From NCBI RefSeq assembly GCF_036370855.1, contig NC_088110.1:19835501-19899500 (forward strand): a stretch of DNA of 64,000 nt, in the 5' to 3' direction. Under the pieces are notes generated by a model. That model searched no databases. It was not told the origin of the DNA and was given only the letters and a program-made list of their open reading frames with translations. The translations under genes were made by a program, and so were the position numbers. Source of the DNA: Dromaius novaehollandiae (Eukaryota; Chordata; Aves; Casuariiformes; Dromaiidae). How positions within the stretch are numbered: the stretch's first letter is position 1; every line of letters begins with the position of its first letter. Shown in pieces: positions 12,201 through 23,130 of this stretch.

Positions 12201-15200
12201 CCCGAGCTTCAGAGTAATTCAGATACATCTGTGCAAGCTGATCGCTGCCTGATCTAGCCATGATGGTGACTTTGAAACCTGAGCAGTTGTACCTACTTGG
12301 GGAAGAGGGAAAATGATCGTAAAGGGAGCTCACTACAAAACAAAGTAACCAAGTATTCCCCTGCCAATACCAAGACAAAATACTTTCTGCTGTCTGGATG
12401 GTGCTCTCTTACTCTGCAGTAGGATCGAGCCTGGAACGTTATCGTAATTTCATTGTAATAGTGGGTTGTGAGCATCAAATGAAGGCAAGTCGACTCTTTC
12501 TGGCAAATGTGAGACACTTATTTCTTCAGCTGACTCAGAAATAACAGAAAACAAATCTAAATCACTTTGAGTGAAGGATGAAAGCTAAATAATATGCAGC
12601 TCTCAGATCTGTGAATACCATATGCTAAGTACCGGGGCGGGGGGGTTGAGTAGTTAAGCAATTCTGCCTGCGTTGAGAGTCATGTGCCCTGCTATGCATT
12701 GCTGCTCTGCTCTGAATAAAGCATAGGTGATGCTATAAACTTTACTGCAAGTGGATCATACCTTATCACTACGCATAGTTAATGCGATATATACAAAGAT
12801 TGATAGTTCATCTTTAATATTATTCAGTTGTTAGGTGCTTAATTCATTATTGGGCATTCTGTTTGTTTCCTCAGCAATGGTTTCTGATACAAGTAATACT
12901 AACTTCTTCTTGCTTTGAAGAGGACTGCAAAAAGTCAGCTATTACATGAAGCAAATAGGCACCTGAGATTGCAAAGAACGTGCTTTTTTCTTTTTTTTTC
13001 TTTTCTGGTTTCAGGAAAGGAATGATACTGGAACCATCTAATTGAAACCGAAACAGCACGTTGATAGTGCATGTGCATATGATTGACGAAAGTCTGAAGT
13101 ATTGGGTTAAAAGAGATGATTTGAGGAAAGGAGGAGTATGTTCTTTAGATTGCTTACTAGCAATGGGCCAAAAGCACAGTCTATATCCAGCATATATCCA
13201 TCCAGAAAGGCTCACAAAACAAACTCCACAGTGTGGATTTTTGTTTGTTTTTTAACTTACTGTTTTGCCTTAATAATATATCAGCTACTGCATAATTGTA
13301 GTTCATAATGAACTACAGGCTTTTTCAGCTTATATATTTTTTTTCAGCTGCCTGTAAGAAACTTCAGGACTCTGTCATGTTCACTTTCTTTTTGAACAGA
13401 AACATTTTTTTGTACTGAGTTCAGCCATCAGATCTTGTTAGTTTACAATTATGTGTAGCAGTGCATTTGTATGAAAAAAGATGAAGATCATGCGTATACC
13501 TTACAGCTTTGTGGCACTCTAATCTCTAGATCTTGTTGCTTGAAAATGCAGGATTTAGCATCATTCTAGGTATCCTAGAGTCCACAAAGAACTGAAGTTA
13601 TGAGTTTTACTTAGTGTATAAGTATAAATACTTGTATATAAATATATTAATTTATACAAACCAATATAAATGTCCTTTGGATTGGATTAAAGAAGTGGAG
13701 CTTAATTTGTTTAATATTATTTAGTCTGATAGTAATTTATTCCAGAAGATTTCACAGTGTGTAGTCTTTTTGAAATTGTTGTCCTTAACCATGGCACAGA
13801 CTTTTCTAAAGACTAGGAAGATGCAGAGATCTTCACACTAGTTTAATAAGAAATGCTGAGACTTCTGTTAAATCACAGCGTATACAGAAGTAATAAAATT
13901 AACAAAGTGAGTCAGAATACCAGCATATACACGAAATGTGGACAGAATAGTGCAGAAAACAATTCTCATTATGTTTGAAGTGGTCCTGTATCTGAAAAAG
14001 TGGAAAGTAGGAGACAGGGACAGCAGAAGGGTAATCTTGGCTCAGTGATCCAATATTTTAGTCCATAGAGAATAGGAAACCTTAAATACGTATCAAAGAT
14101 CCCGTTGGGTTAGTCTTTCTTTCAGCCAGAGTTTATAATGTACGACATGGCTTTGTGTTTCATACGGATGTGTGGGCAACTGGATGGTGTCTGTACACAC
14201 TTTTTTTTCCTCCTCAGCATGGATATTTGGAAATCCTTAATAGAATACAAAGTGCCTGTGGGATTCTTTGCAAATGCATGATAAAACTGCTGGTGGAGCT
14301 CTGTCCTTGAGTACAGCTGCTGCTGCATTTACTGGTATTGTGTAAATGTGGGGTAGACTTTCTTTCTACTAGCTCCTGGTATGAAATTACTAATCAAAAT
14401 CTGTAGGGTGTGGGGTTTCTGTTTTGTTTTTTTTGGGGGGGGGGGAATAAAATGAAAGGTGCTTGTTCAGGAGCAATACTTGGTGAACACCACTTAAAAT
14501 AATTCTCTTTGCTACTGAAACATCACAGAAACCCTCTAAACAGTATGTAAGTAGTAAGTTAAATCTTGTGACACAGTATTTGCAACTAGGAAGATGCTCC
14601 TGTGCAGTGTGTGGGAATCTCATCCAAAGGAAAAGCTGCCTATGCAGATGCAAAGGGAAGACGCGCTGGCTCTCTGGTGGTGCGTCAGATAAGAGGAACG
14701 CTCACAAGATTTCCATTCGTTTGTAGGTTTCCTGACACAGCTGGTATGAGCTTAAGGCGATTGGTGTGTCTGAAAGAGGCTGGTTCTGTGTTGCCTCTCT
14801 GTTTTACTTCCCATCTGGAAATAAAACAGGTACCATCCTGCTTATTAGTTGCAGCTGTTTGGATGGATTTTTAGTTTATACTGCTTCAGAAGCTCCCCAG
14901 ACTGGGATTCCTTCCCCTTTTGATTTCAGGGGAGGCCCATTTCGGTTTCCTATTGACCACTTTCGTCTGTAGTTACAAAGGACTGTGTCACCTCCCGTGT
15001 TCTTCTCGGAGCCCGTTTCCGTGGGGTCATCCCAGGGAAGGCGCAGCAGAGCTGGGCTCCCGCATGTGCTTTCAAACTCCTGAAGACTCCGACTTTCTTG
15101 TCGTGTTTTTTCATACCGCTCCCACGGCAGGCAGCGATCAATGCGCGCGAAGCTGGAGCTCGGTGAGCTCTGATGAGACGTGACCCCTCGCCCTTCCTGC

Positions 15201-18200
15201 CTTTGTTCCTTCCACGTTTTAACTGCTAAACCTGCTGTAAGCATTCCTGAAAAGTTGGGGCTGTTTTTAAAGTATGTGTGTTGGGAAAGGTTGAGACTGA
15301 ATTTTCACAAGCAGCTACAGCTACTTTAAACTTTTCTTTTCTTGCTATGCGGTAGCAAAATGCCTGGGTCCTGCACAGCATTTCTGTGAGTTTAGACTCC
15401 GAATCCGTGAGTACCTAGTGCAGGCAAACTCCCAAAGTTCGTGTGATTTCCATTTACTCAGTCAGTAGCTAGAGTAAAAACCGGGTTTTGCTCTTCAGAG
15501 TGACACCTCGCTGTGCTGTGTGCTGAAGCTCAGCACCCTCATTCTGTATTTTTCCCTTCTCTGATACAATCCTGTTTTTTTCCTTCTCCCATACTTTTTT
15601 GCTCTTTATTCAACTAAGCTGAGGTAACTTGGTGGTGCTGGAATGCAGTGAGAAGACTGAATATGTCCCGTCACCCCACAGTAAGGGGAAAAAGCTGGTG
15701 CATGCTCAAAGGTGTTTTGCTGTCTAACAGGCTTTCTGAATGACTGTAGAAGACTTTCCTTTTTCCCTGGTGTTAGTTCATCTGCCATCCTCTGCGGCAG
15801 CTACGCACGTCCCCGTGCTCTCTGCAGGCTGCTGACCCTTCCCTGTATAGCACAAAGTGACGCACAGCTTATCCTTTAATTTGGCCTTTAAAAATTGATC
15901 TCTGTCTCCAAGATAATGGCTGTGTATCAGCATCTCCTTCAGTGTCAGTTAAGATGATACAGGATTTTCAAGGGTCAGCAGTTTCCATGAGGATATTTCC
16001 GATCTTTTCCCTCAAATTAACCAGGTGCGGCAATGCAAATACGTGGGATGCTTGTAAAAGGCTTTTCAAATTTCTGTTCTCTGTAAATTATTAAAATATT
16101 GGATCCCCTCCAGAAGGGGTCACCTAAAATAGTCTTGATTTTATGTCTTAAGGGTCTGTAAATAGTAGCTATGCCAACATCTGCAAAAGTGCTGCAGCAG
16201 TCTGCAGAAATTTGTTCCCAAGCCGTAGAGAGGACGCTGACACGTCTAGATAAATGGGCCATCTTTATAAACCAGCGTCTCACACGGGGTAATAAGTACA
16301 TACTTAGCTGGTTTCCAAAGGCTTCAACATGGAGAACTGCTTTTCACTCTGTGGGAAGATCAGGCTGATGTAGTACGGAAATGGAGGCATTTTTAAAGTG
16401 AACATAGGGGATTTTTAAGATTGCAGTAGGAGCTAGGAAGCAACTGAAGAGAGCCTGATATGCGGCTGGGAAGTTCTGCTTCCATTCCAAGGAATGGTCT
16501 TTTTTTTTTTTTTTTCTTTACCCTCCTCAAATCCCTTGACACTGAGTTTCAATCTTCTATGCCTTGTTTAAAATTAAGTATTGCCAAGTGCTGCATTCCT
16601 TGTACTGCACATGGGATTTCTTGTCTCTGACAAAGTACAATTAAAGAAGTTAGGGAATTAGATGGGGGACGGCACTGCTTAATAATAAGGCCTTGCTATA
16701 GCAACGTGTTATTTCCCCTGCTATGTGCTATTAAGACTTCTATGCTTTCACGGCTGTGTTGATTTTAAGACAAAGTTGCCTAAAATCTTCCCTGGAGGGA
16801 AAATTGACTGTCATAGCTATTGCAGAAAAGGCTCGCCTGTGTGCCTGCTGTTTTCCAGAAGAACATACTCGGTGGCTGCAAGAAAAATTTATTGCAGATA
16901 GATGACACGGATGAGTGGAGCAATTTTGAAATAAAGTAACCTCAAAATAAAGTATCCCAAACTTTCCAAATAGCAGTACCAGTTACTTTTGCTGGCTATG
17001 AGGTCTGATCAACTAGACAACATTCCCAACTTTTACATAGAAAATTAACTTGTATGCTCTGCTTTTTGTTCAAAGAGGACAGCTGGAAAAAGAACCCGGA
17101 TTTTTTTTATGTGCTCAATAAAAATAAAATACCCAAATCTTATTTTATTTATTTTTACAGGTGGATTTATCTGAATGACCAGAACTTATGTATCCCAACT
17201 AGTTCTTCTTTCGTGTATGGAGCTGTGCCTATTGGAGCCAGCATTTATGTGATTGGAGATCTTGATACAGGTTAGAGTTAGAACTAATAATTTCCTGTTG
17301 CTTGTTGTCTTCTAAATACTTAGTGCTAATGAGTCTGATTTTTCGAATTAAAAGCTAGGACTTTAATTCTTTGTAATTCTGAACTGTGTTCTGTTCCAGT
17401 GCTGTTGTCCTCGGGGGAGATATGCTAGATTTACAGAAATGTGCATGTAGGTTTTGTACATTGGACCTCTTCAGAAACAAAATCAGTATTTATAAGCATT
17501 TGGTTGATTAGCACTGCAAAGATGAGGAGAAAAGATCAAGATGAACAGCATAGTATTGCATTTGTTTAAATATAAGAAAAAAAAAAGTTAGTGTCTGTGG
17601 GTTTTTTTTCTCCACCTTTTCATTGGTGAGCAGGTGGCTCTGCATTTTGTGGACATCATCCTGTGGCTCGCATAGAGCTGATAGCAGCTCTTGGCTCTAA
17701 ATCCCAGCTGTGTGCAAGTGTACTTCAATTCTCCTTCCTCTAAGCTTTCAGCAGCAGGCCACATGCTGTAGGAAATGTTAGAAAAAGTACACTTGCTTTC
17801 ATGGCTATATATAGATATATATATATATGTGTGCATATGTATGTGAGACTTTCTACAAAATAGGAAAAAGCAAATTCAAAATCTGGTGTTTTTAAGTAGA
17901 TAAGAAATGTCTGTTTTCTTTTGAGAGTAATCTTAACAATATATCCAGAAATTGTTTTGAGATTGTATGTGTGCTCTAGTTCACTCTAGTAATAAGTATT
18001 TGCCTTACTAGAGGTTAAACGTGCTGGTAGCTACAGTATGCTTTAAATATTTTTTCATTTTGTGTCTGTGTGAGCTTAGGTACAAATTATGATTATGTGA
18101 GAGAATTTAAAAGGAGCACGGGAACCTGGCAGCGCACAAAGCCGCTGCTTCAATCAGACCTCCGCCGTACCGGCTGCGCAGCTCTGCGGATTGCAAACTG

Positions 18201-18261
18201 CAAGCTCTTTCGACTGCAGCTTCAACAAGGATTATTCCGCATTCGCGTACATTCTCCATGA
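3088..18261 (+). CDS. GAN: Gigaxonin (BTB-BACK-Kelch CUL3 adaptor), exons 2-11, 5'-partial
   Basis: Gigaxonin recruits substrates (intermediate filament proteins, tubulin chaperone TBCB, MAP1B light chain and others in the literature) to the cytoplasmic CUL3-RBX1 ubiquitin ligase; loss causes giant axonal neuropathy in humans. Ten exons (3088-3202, 4064-4414, 4898-5115, 6200-6321, 6804-6916, 7940-8089, 9190-9326, 9914-10042, 17161-17270, 18080-18261) join in one open frame of 1624 nt plus stop. They give the C-terminal part of the BTB domain, the BACK domain and kelch blades with the hallmark GG pairs (FVLGGQ, YILGGE, YAMGGG, YVFGGV). The protein ends FRIRVHSP. If exon 1 supplies 167 nt, the total is exactly 597 residues, the usual gigaxonin length. 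No frameshift or stop is seen. The identification rests on near-identity to remembered vertebrate gigaxonin. Exon 1 and the promoter are outside the window. Confidence 0.97.
4064..4414 (+). CDS. GAN: GAN exon 3 (BTB end and BACK domain)
   Basis: The exon is 351 nt (117 codons, phase 0 to phase 0), from the acceptor TTGCAG to the donor GTAAGG, and encodes residues 95-211. It starts IRLNEETIQDVVQAADLL, the BTB C-terminal helices, and runs through the CUL3-proximal '3-box' region into the BACK domain (FLELTPKKLKEVLS, VFEAVIRWI). Reading into intron 3 (4415-4897) opens 40 more codons before a stop, so frame alone does not mark the exon end; the donor does. Confidence 0.96.
4898..5115 (+). CDS. 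GAN: GAN exon 4 (BACK domain to first kelch blade)
   Basis: This 218-nt exon (acceptor TCTGCAG, donor GTAAGT) encodes residues 212-284: VHMKDVMSAVWVSGLD through MLASFKPRGYSECIVTVGGEERV. It closes the BACK domain and begins the kelch propeller (IVTVGG strand). It is GC-richer than its neighbours. The last codon is split GT/G. Intron 4 is 5116-6199; it is AT-rich with nothing recognised. Confidence 0.95.
6200..6321 (+). CDS. GAN: GAN exon 5 (kelch)
   Basis: The exon has 122 nt between a TTCAG acceptor and a GTAAAG donor. It encodes residues 284-325, including RCMCPLYDPNRQLWIEL and APMSIPRINHGVLSA, the W-containing strand and loop typical of a kelch repeat. It begins by completing the split valine codon and ends one base into a glutamate codon. 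Intron 5 (6322-6803) is unremarkable. Confidence 0.95.
6804..6916 (+). CDS. GAN: GAN exon 6 (kelch), followed by a GC donor
   Basis: The exon has 113 nt after a TTTTTACAG acceptor and encodes residues 325-362, GFLFVLGGQDENKATLSSG through SSLPPMNE. The only boundary that joins in frame to exon 7 (which starts ARHNFG) is after GAG at 6916, where the intron begins GCAAGA rather than GT. No GT donor occurs in the next 40 bases. Unspliced, the frame runs 26 codons to a stop ending at 6997. Intron 6 is 6917-7939. Confidence 0.93.
7940..8089 (+). CDS. GAN: GAN exon 7 (kelch)
   Basis: This 150-nt exon, 50 whole codons, lies between a CCCTAG acceptor and a GTAAGA donor and encodes residues 363-412: ARHNFGVVEIDG, YILGGEDGERELIS, then TWTKQPDLTMVRK, a complete kelch repeat with GG and spaced Y/W. 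Intron 7 (8090-9189) contains no recognised element. Confidence 0.96.
9190..9326 (+). CDS. GAN: GAN exon 8 (kelch)
   Basis: This 137-nt exon (acceptor TTTAAG, donor GTGAGT) encodes residues 413-458: IGCYAAMKKKIYAMGGG, YGKLFESVECYDPRTQQW and TAICPLKER. It is a textbook kelch repeat. Intron 8 (9327-9913) is short and AT-rich. Confidence 0.96.
9914..10042 (+). CDS. GAN: GAN exon 9 (kelch)
   Basis: This 129-nt exon (acceptor TCTCAG, donor GTAACT) encodes residues 458-501: FGAVACGVASELYVFGGV, then RSRDDSQASEMVTCKSEF and YHDEFK. Both ends split codons (AG/A and AG/G, both arginine), and they match the phases of exons 8 and 10. Confidence 0.95.
10043..17160 (+). other. GAN: GAN intron 9, longest intron in the window's part of GAN
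   Basis: This 7.1-kb gap separates exons 9 and 10. I read both strands for exons, structured RNAs and interspersed repeats and found none I can name. It holds a T-then-G homopolymer run near 14424-14443, a T tract near 16500-16515 and a slightly GC-richer patch around 14.9-15.2 kb with overlapping short ORFs on both strands, which have no family resemblance. Confidence 0.75.
17161..17270 (+). CDS. GAN: GAN exon 10 (kelch)
   Basis: This 110-nt exon follows a T-rich tract and TTTTTACAG, with a weaker donor GTTAGA. It encodes residues 501-538: WIYLNDQNLCIPTSSSF, VYGAVPIGASIYVIGDLDTG. The final glycine codon is completed by exon 11. Intron 10 is 17271-18079 and includes a (TA)n microsatellite. 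Confidence 0.95.
17806..17830. repeat. (TA)n microsatellite in GAN intron 10
   Basis: A run of alternating T and A with one G interruption, followed by TGTG and ATGTATG-like steps to about 17845. It is a simple sequence repeat with no coding role. Confidence 0.8.
18080..18261 (+). CDS. GAN: GAN exon 11, terminal coding exon
   Basis: After an AGCTTAG acceptor the exon encodes residues 538-597, TNYDYVREFKRSTGTWQ through CAALRIANCKLF and LQQGLFRIRVHSP, then TGA at 18259-18261. The C-terminal peptide is the characteristic end of gigaxonin. The exon is CpG-richer than its flanks. Confidence 0.96.
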
Positions 18262-20794
18262 TCCCTATGCTGGAAGTGGCGGAGACTGGAAGAATTCTGC
18301 GCTGTCCACCATAATATAGCTCTATATAAAGGAAAAGCTGAGAAATTGCAACTGAAACTTACACTGTATGCTGTGCTTTGGTATGGTAACTGTTTTTGTT
18401 TTAAATGCTTAAAAAGCTTGAGTCTCAGTTCATGTTTCGGGGACAAATAACTCTACGTATACATTAAAAGAAGAGATATAAAAATGAGATAAGGAAACAC
18501 CTTCAGTCCTAACCATTTGGAGTTTAAACTGTGTTATTGAAGGAGTTTCTTTGTGTCTGAAACTGGTGGGAATTGGTATTCCTTTGACGAAGTTTATGGG
18601 AAGCAAAAACGATTTAAGGTGCATTTCCCCTGAGGGGAATTGATAAGAATAAATGTGCTATCTTGGACTGGATAGCTATAATGCACAGAAGCTATATGAA
18701 AACCAACCTCTCTGGTATACTGCAAAGACTGTTGTTTGACTGTAATGCCATAGGAGATGTTGGTTGTTGCACCATTTATTTCTAGTCCTTCCTCAAAAGT
18801 TAAGGTCTGTGCCTAAAAATGGTGGAGGTGTACATATGTTTTTCATTCATTTGCAATGTTTTCATTCCTAAGAATATTTTTAATATATTTAAAATGGACT
18901 AATCTAAAACAGATACAATACACTACAGATAAGTAAACTGTTTTTTCTACGCTGTCATTCGAATAGCCTGACGCACTGGTGTACAGATGGGTGGCATGCA
19001 TTTCTTTGAGGATTTTGGAGGCTGCTTTCTTGAAGTAAAGGGAAAACTAATTGGAACGGTTCATGACGACTGCTGCTCTTGGTAAAAGACAACAGATCGT
19101 GACAAATTAAAGAAAATAGGTTGTATTCCTTTTTACTTCAGATGATTTGCTAACTAAGAGTCAGGTTTTTAAGACTGAGGATTGTAGGAAGGTGCATTTT
19201 ATCTCTGTTAGAACAAAGGTGGCATGTGACAAGGATATACTTGTTTTGCAGAAAACATGATTTTTGGACCATCAGTTAAGGAAAATTGTACAGCAACTTT
19301 AAATTGGGATCAAAAGCTGGTTTACTAAAGACTTTTATGCTAAGGTACAAAGTCTTGTTTACTACTGTTTGACTTTGAAGGCTGGGTATTATGGTGTGGT
19401 TATAGTGAAGAATTTAGTATCTTGCATTTTATTTCTTAAGTCTTGTTCACATCAGTAGTGATATTTAATTGACTTATTTGTAGTAAAGATCGGCTGGTAG
19501 AACATTTTACCTCACTTTTTGATTTCATTGTTGTCGTTTATGATAGGTGGGATATAACATATATTTATTTAAAAAGAATAAAATGAGAGATGGAAATAGA
19601 ATTGAAATTTCCTGCCCATCAGAAAAAAGAGACTTTATATTACCAGTATTATAACTACGTATAGTACTTTCCATTCTGCAACTTTGTGGACCTCAGACAG
19701 AAGCCAATCTTTGCCCTCAGTTTTGTTAGTGTAAATGTTTGTCGTCATTATAGATCTGCTGAGATGCAATCCCAAATTAGTACAAAATCATTGTATTTAA
19801 ATATTCCTTTAAGAGACATTCTAAAACTTACTCCTGCTCATAATCCTTCTATAAGGCTGATTCCTTGTTGGAATTACTCTGGTTCTGAGTGGGGTGGGGT
19901 GGGAAGGGCGCAGCAGCTAACCCATTGACCACTATTTATTTTTTTTATTTCTTGTAATGCTGAAGTGCTGCAAGACTTGAACTATATACATCAGTTTTCT
20001 GGCCTATATTAGTTGGCATATTAGAAAGTATATATATTTATGCATTGCAGTAAACTTGGTGTGTGTATATATGTTTTAAGATTTTAAATTTATATATAAT
20101 GCTTTATTACAGAAATGTGAACCACTAATTCTATCTTCAGCTGTCTTGTGAAAGAAATCTCAAGTACTGTTAGCTTATCTGTAAAACATCCCTTTTCTGA
20201 AAATTTTGCATTGTTTAATTTTTTTCCTGAATAAGTGCTGAAATCCCATATTCAAAAGTGAGTGGATTAAATGTTTCCAAGTATCTATCTCACTTTTGAG
20301 CTTAGTTTTCTGAGCGGCTTAGAAAACTTCTGAAAATGTTATTTAAAATATTGCAGGCTGCTATCTCTGAGTCCCTGTAGCTCCCCAGTACATTTGAGGG
20401 CATTCAGCATCCAGAGAAACTAAATAATAAATGCGCATAATAACAAATTATGTATACATTAGCAGTGTTTTGCAGTTAAAGTTAGTGAACTAAATGTTTA
20501 CACATCGAGTAGGATTAACAGTAGGTTTTCTTACTTTTTTAAAAAAAAAAAACATAAAGCAAACAAAAATTTGCTGGTAATTGGAGTGTGTTGCTAATGC
20601 ACTCAATTAAACTTGACCGAGAAGCTTAAAACTTGTCACTTGGAATAGTTGCAAACTTAATTTCGTAGCATGCATATACTCCTAGAGCTTACTCCAAGAT
20701 TGGAGATTGGGAGCCAAGTCTCTAGAGACACCGTCACCTTAAGTTTCAGGTGTGTAAGTTGAAGATTTAGTACTCATTCAATCTCAAAATTGGC
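18262..20794 (+). other. GAN: GAN 3'UTR (proximal part)
   Basis: Non-coding, AT-rich sequence directly after the gigaxonin stop. Poly(A) signals AATAAA occur at 18648-18653, 19577-19582 and 20426-20431, any of which could end a short transcript isoform. No open frame of note. Confidence 0.7.
18648..18653 (+). terminator. GAN: Candidate proximal poly(A) signal of GAN
   Basis: This is the first canonical AATAAA after the stop codon, 387 nt downstream. Use is inferred; further AATAAA hexamers lie at 19577 and 20426. Confidence 0.4.
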
Positions 20795-20870
20795 TTCCTT
20801 GGCCCTGCTTCAAGCAGGGAGTTGAACCAGATTTCCAGTATGGATTAATTGGTGATTCTATAATCCATGT
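20795..20870 (+). mobile_element. Decayed CR1 LINE 3' end
   Basis: The segment reads like the CR1 3' terminus: GGCCCTGCTTCAAGCAGGG, then GTTGAACCAGAT, a degraded middle, and GATTCTATAATCC resembling the terminal ATTCTATGAT repeat. The order puts the element on the + strand. It is 5'-truncated, as usual for CR1. Family assignment is from memory of avian consensus sequences. Confidence 0.55.
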
Positions 20871-21520
20871 TGCCCAACTACCTGCCTAACCCTCCTAGGG
20901 CTTAAAGTTGCAGTTCTGGGGACTTGGAGTAGTTTTGTTTTTGTCTGAGCTAGTGAGCTGGATCAGCTCCCAGAGAGCTGGTACGAGGATGGGAACGTGA
21001 GGTTCAGGGCGAAGGAAGACGGAGCGTGAAGCAGTAGGGCAGGACGGGTGTCCAGAGCCGCCTCTTTGGGCGGCATCATGCCATCGATCAGCCTGCGCTC
21101 CTGTTGAGGAGCTGGGAGGAAAGTTGTCTGCATCTCCGTGCTGCTGGGTTCCTCCGACCCCTTTTTATGTTGCAGCCTTGGTAGAGGATCAGGATGGTCC
21201 TCAGACTGCTTTGTCTATGGAGCTGATCAGTAGATGATCCCGCCTGGCTTGTGCTTGTGTGTACAAGAGAAGGGACATATCTTTTGGCGTCCGGTAAGCA
21301 TATGTCTGTCTGTTTGTCCAGCTCTTAATCCACAAGCCTGGTGATGAGCCTACTTTGGGGGGAAGTGAAATAATCAGGTTTTGGTTCCTTCCCAGTTTGG
21401 AGCAGGATTTGGAAACCAAGGTTCTCCCTTCTCCAGGGAGCACCTGGTGGTTCGGATTGTTGTTTATGGTGAGATGGATAGTTACCTCTTCCTGGCTTTC
21501 TTCAGGAAAGATGATCTACT

Positions 21521-21748
21521 TCAGCAGTGGGGAGAGGATTTGATACCAGAGGTCCTGGGTGGAGGGAGGCATCCAGCCCAGACCGCTGGGAGGTAGGATG
21601 TCTCGCTGATGAACACCTCTAGGTAGAATTGGATCTTCTGATAAAGGTCACCAGCCTGGCTGTCCTTGCTCTTCTTGGCAACCACATAGACCTTCGTAAG
21701 ATGGCTGAACCACGTGTGAAGCACCTCATGAATTTTTGTAGTTTGCAA
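21521..21748 (-). other. Unidentified minus-strand ORF, protein-like composition
   Basis: A 75-codon minus-strand frame has a balanced, protein-like composition (IHEVLHTWFSHLTKVYVVAK, then KDSQAGDLYQKIQFYLEVFI) instead of the low-complexity look of most ORFs here. A further frame on the same strand follows at 21201-21443. I do not recognise either. They could be a fragment of a retrocopy or an ancient transposon protein, or chance. There are no obvious splice sites tying them together. Confidence 0.2.
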
Positions 21749-23112
21749 TCCAGGTTTAGGTGTTTGGGCAGTTTAGAAACTTGTTTAAGTTGTCCTTGCT
21801 AGGCACAGAAGCCTTGACAGCCATCCCACCTTAATTCACTGCTGTTCATGGATCAGCACTCTTAAATCCAGCCAGTTCCTTCAGAGATTAAAAAAAAAAA
21901 GAAAAAAAAGAAAAAAAAAAGAAAAACACAAAAAACCCAATTTTCTTAGTGAGCTCTCTGCAGTCTGCTGGTTTCTGAGGATCAGGTTTTTGAGCTCCTA
22001 ATCTTCCCTGCTGGTTTACTGAGCTGGCTGCTGGGTTAGGGACCGTGAGTTCGCCATGGCATTGAAAGAAGTTCCTGAGGCCAATGCATGTGTCACTTAA
22101 GAGTGCCGCTCGCTTTGTGTGCACAGGGTCTAGAAGACAGCAATAGTGGAGCCTTTCTCCCCCTCTCACTCCAGCTCTTACCATAATTCCCCCCAAAAGT
22201 TTGTTTTTCTTTCCTTTCTACATTTGCCACAGATTACTTTTGGAAAAGCAAATTGTGAATTTAGGGGTAAAGAGCAAAAGTTTGACCTTACAAATGGAAA
22301 AAAAAAATTATATGCACACAACAGTGTCCTCTGTGCCTGCTTTACATGTGTAGTCTTGTGGCTCCTTTGCACAGAAGGTGATTGCTGCTGTCCCCCTCAA
22401 AAGGGAAGTAAAGGTATAATGCACGAAAGCGCTCATGAAACAAAACTTCTAGGTTTCATTCCAGGGGTCCTACCAGAAGCGGAAGAGATGTGCAGCAGGC
22501 TTGGTGTCCGTGCTTTGACCAACCTGAGTTGAGACACTCGTGCTCCTAAGTGTTCAATGTTGGACTGGACTCCAGATTCACCTCTGCTTCATTTCTCTAG
22601 CCCTGAGGAAGGGACGTCCTGCAGAGCTTTCTGCCTTGTTAGACCACAGTGAGGTCTGTCTGTCTTTAAATGTTTTACCAGCTGTTCCTCAAGTTTTAGT
22701 TATTGTGAAATGCTGTGTGAACTTGGCTGTTTCTGGTCAAGTGACTTGCAGTAGCTTTAAGGTACCTTGTCTTTGAACTGAAGCCGAGCTGATACGAGAC
22801 TACACCAGAGAAGAGCGGTGAATCCGAAAAATGAAGGCAAACTTACAAAATCAGCTTGCTAATCACTGCAGGCAAGCTGTATCCCTTCTGCTTTTGATGG
22901 CACAAAACTCATGCAGTTTACATTCTGAATCAAAATTCTTGCTGAAAATAGGAGTTTTCATCAAAGCTACGGAAATGCCTGGCTTTCTTTATAAATTCCC
23001 CTTCCAGAAAACACCAGGCAGCTGAATTTCCTTTTTGCAATATTTTCTCGTGCCTGCATGACTTGGTAAATGCACAAGCACAAAAGTGAGGGGTTTAGTT
23101 CTTTTCTTCCTT

Positions 23113-23130
23113 CCCCCCCCCCCCCCCCCC
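23113..23130. repeat. Poly(C) homopolymer, 18 nt
   Basis: Eighteen consecutive C residues. It is a simple repeat and likely length-unstable. Confidence 0.9.
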
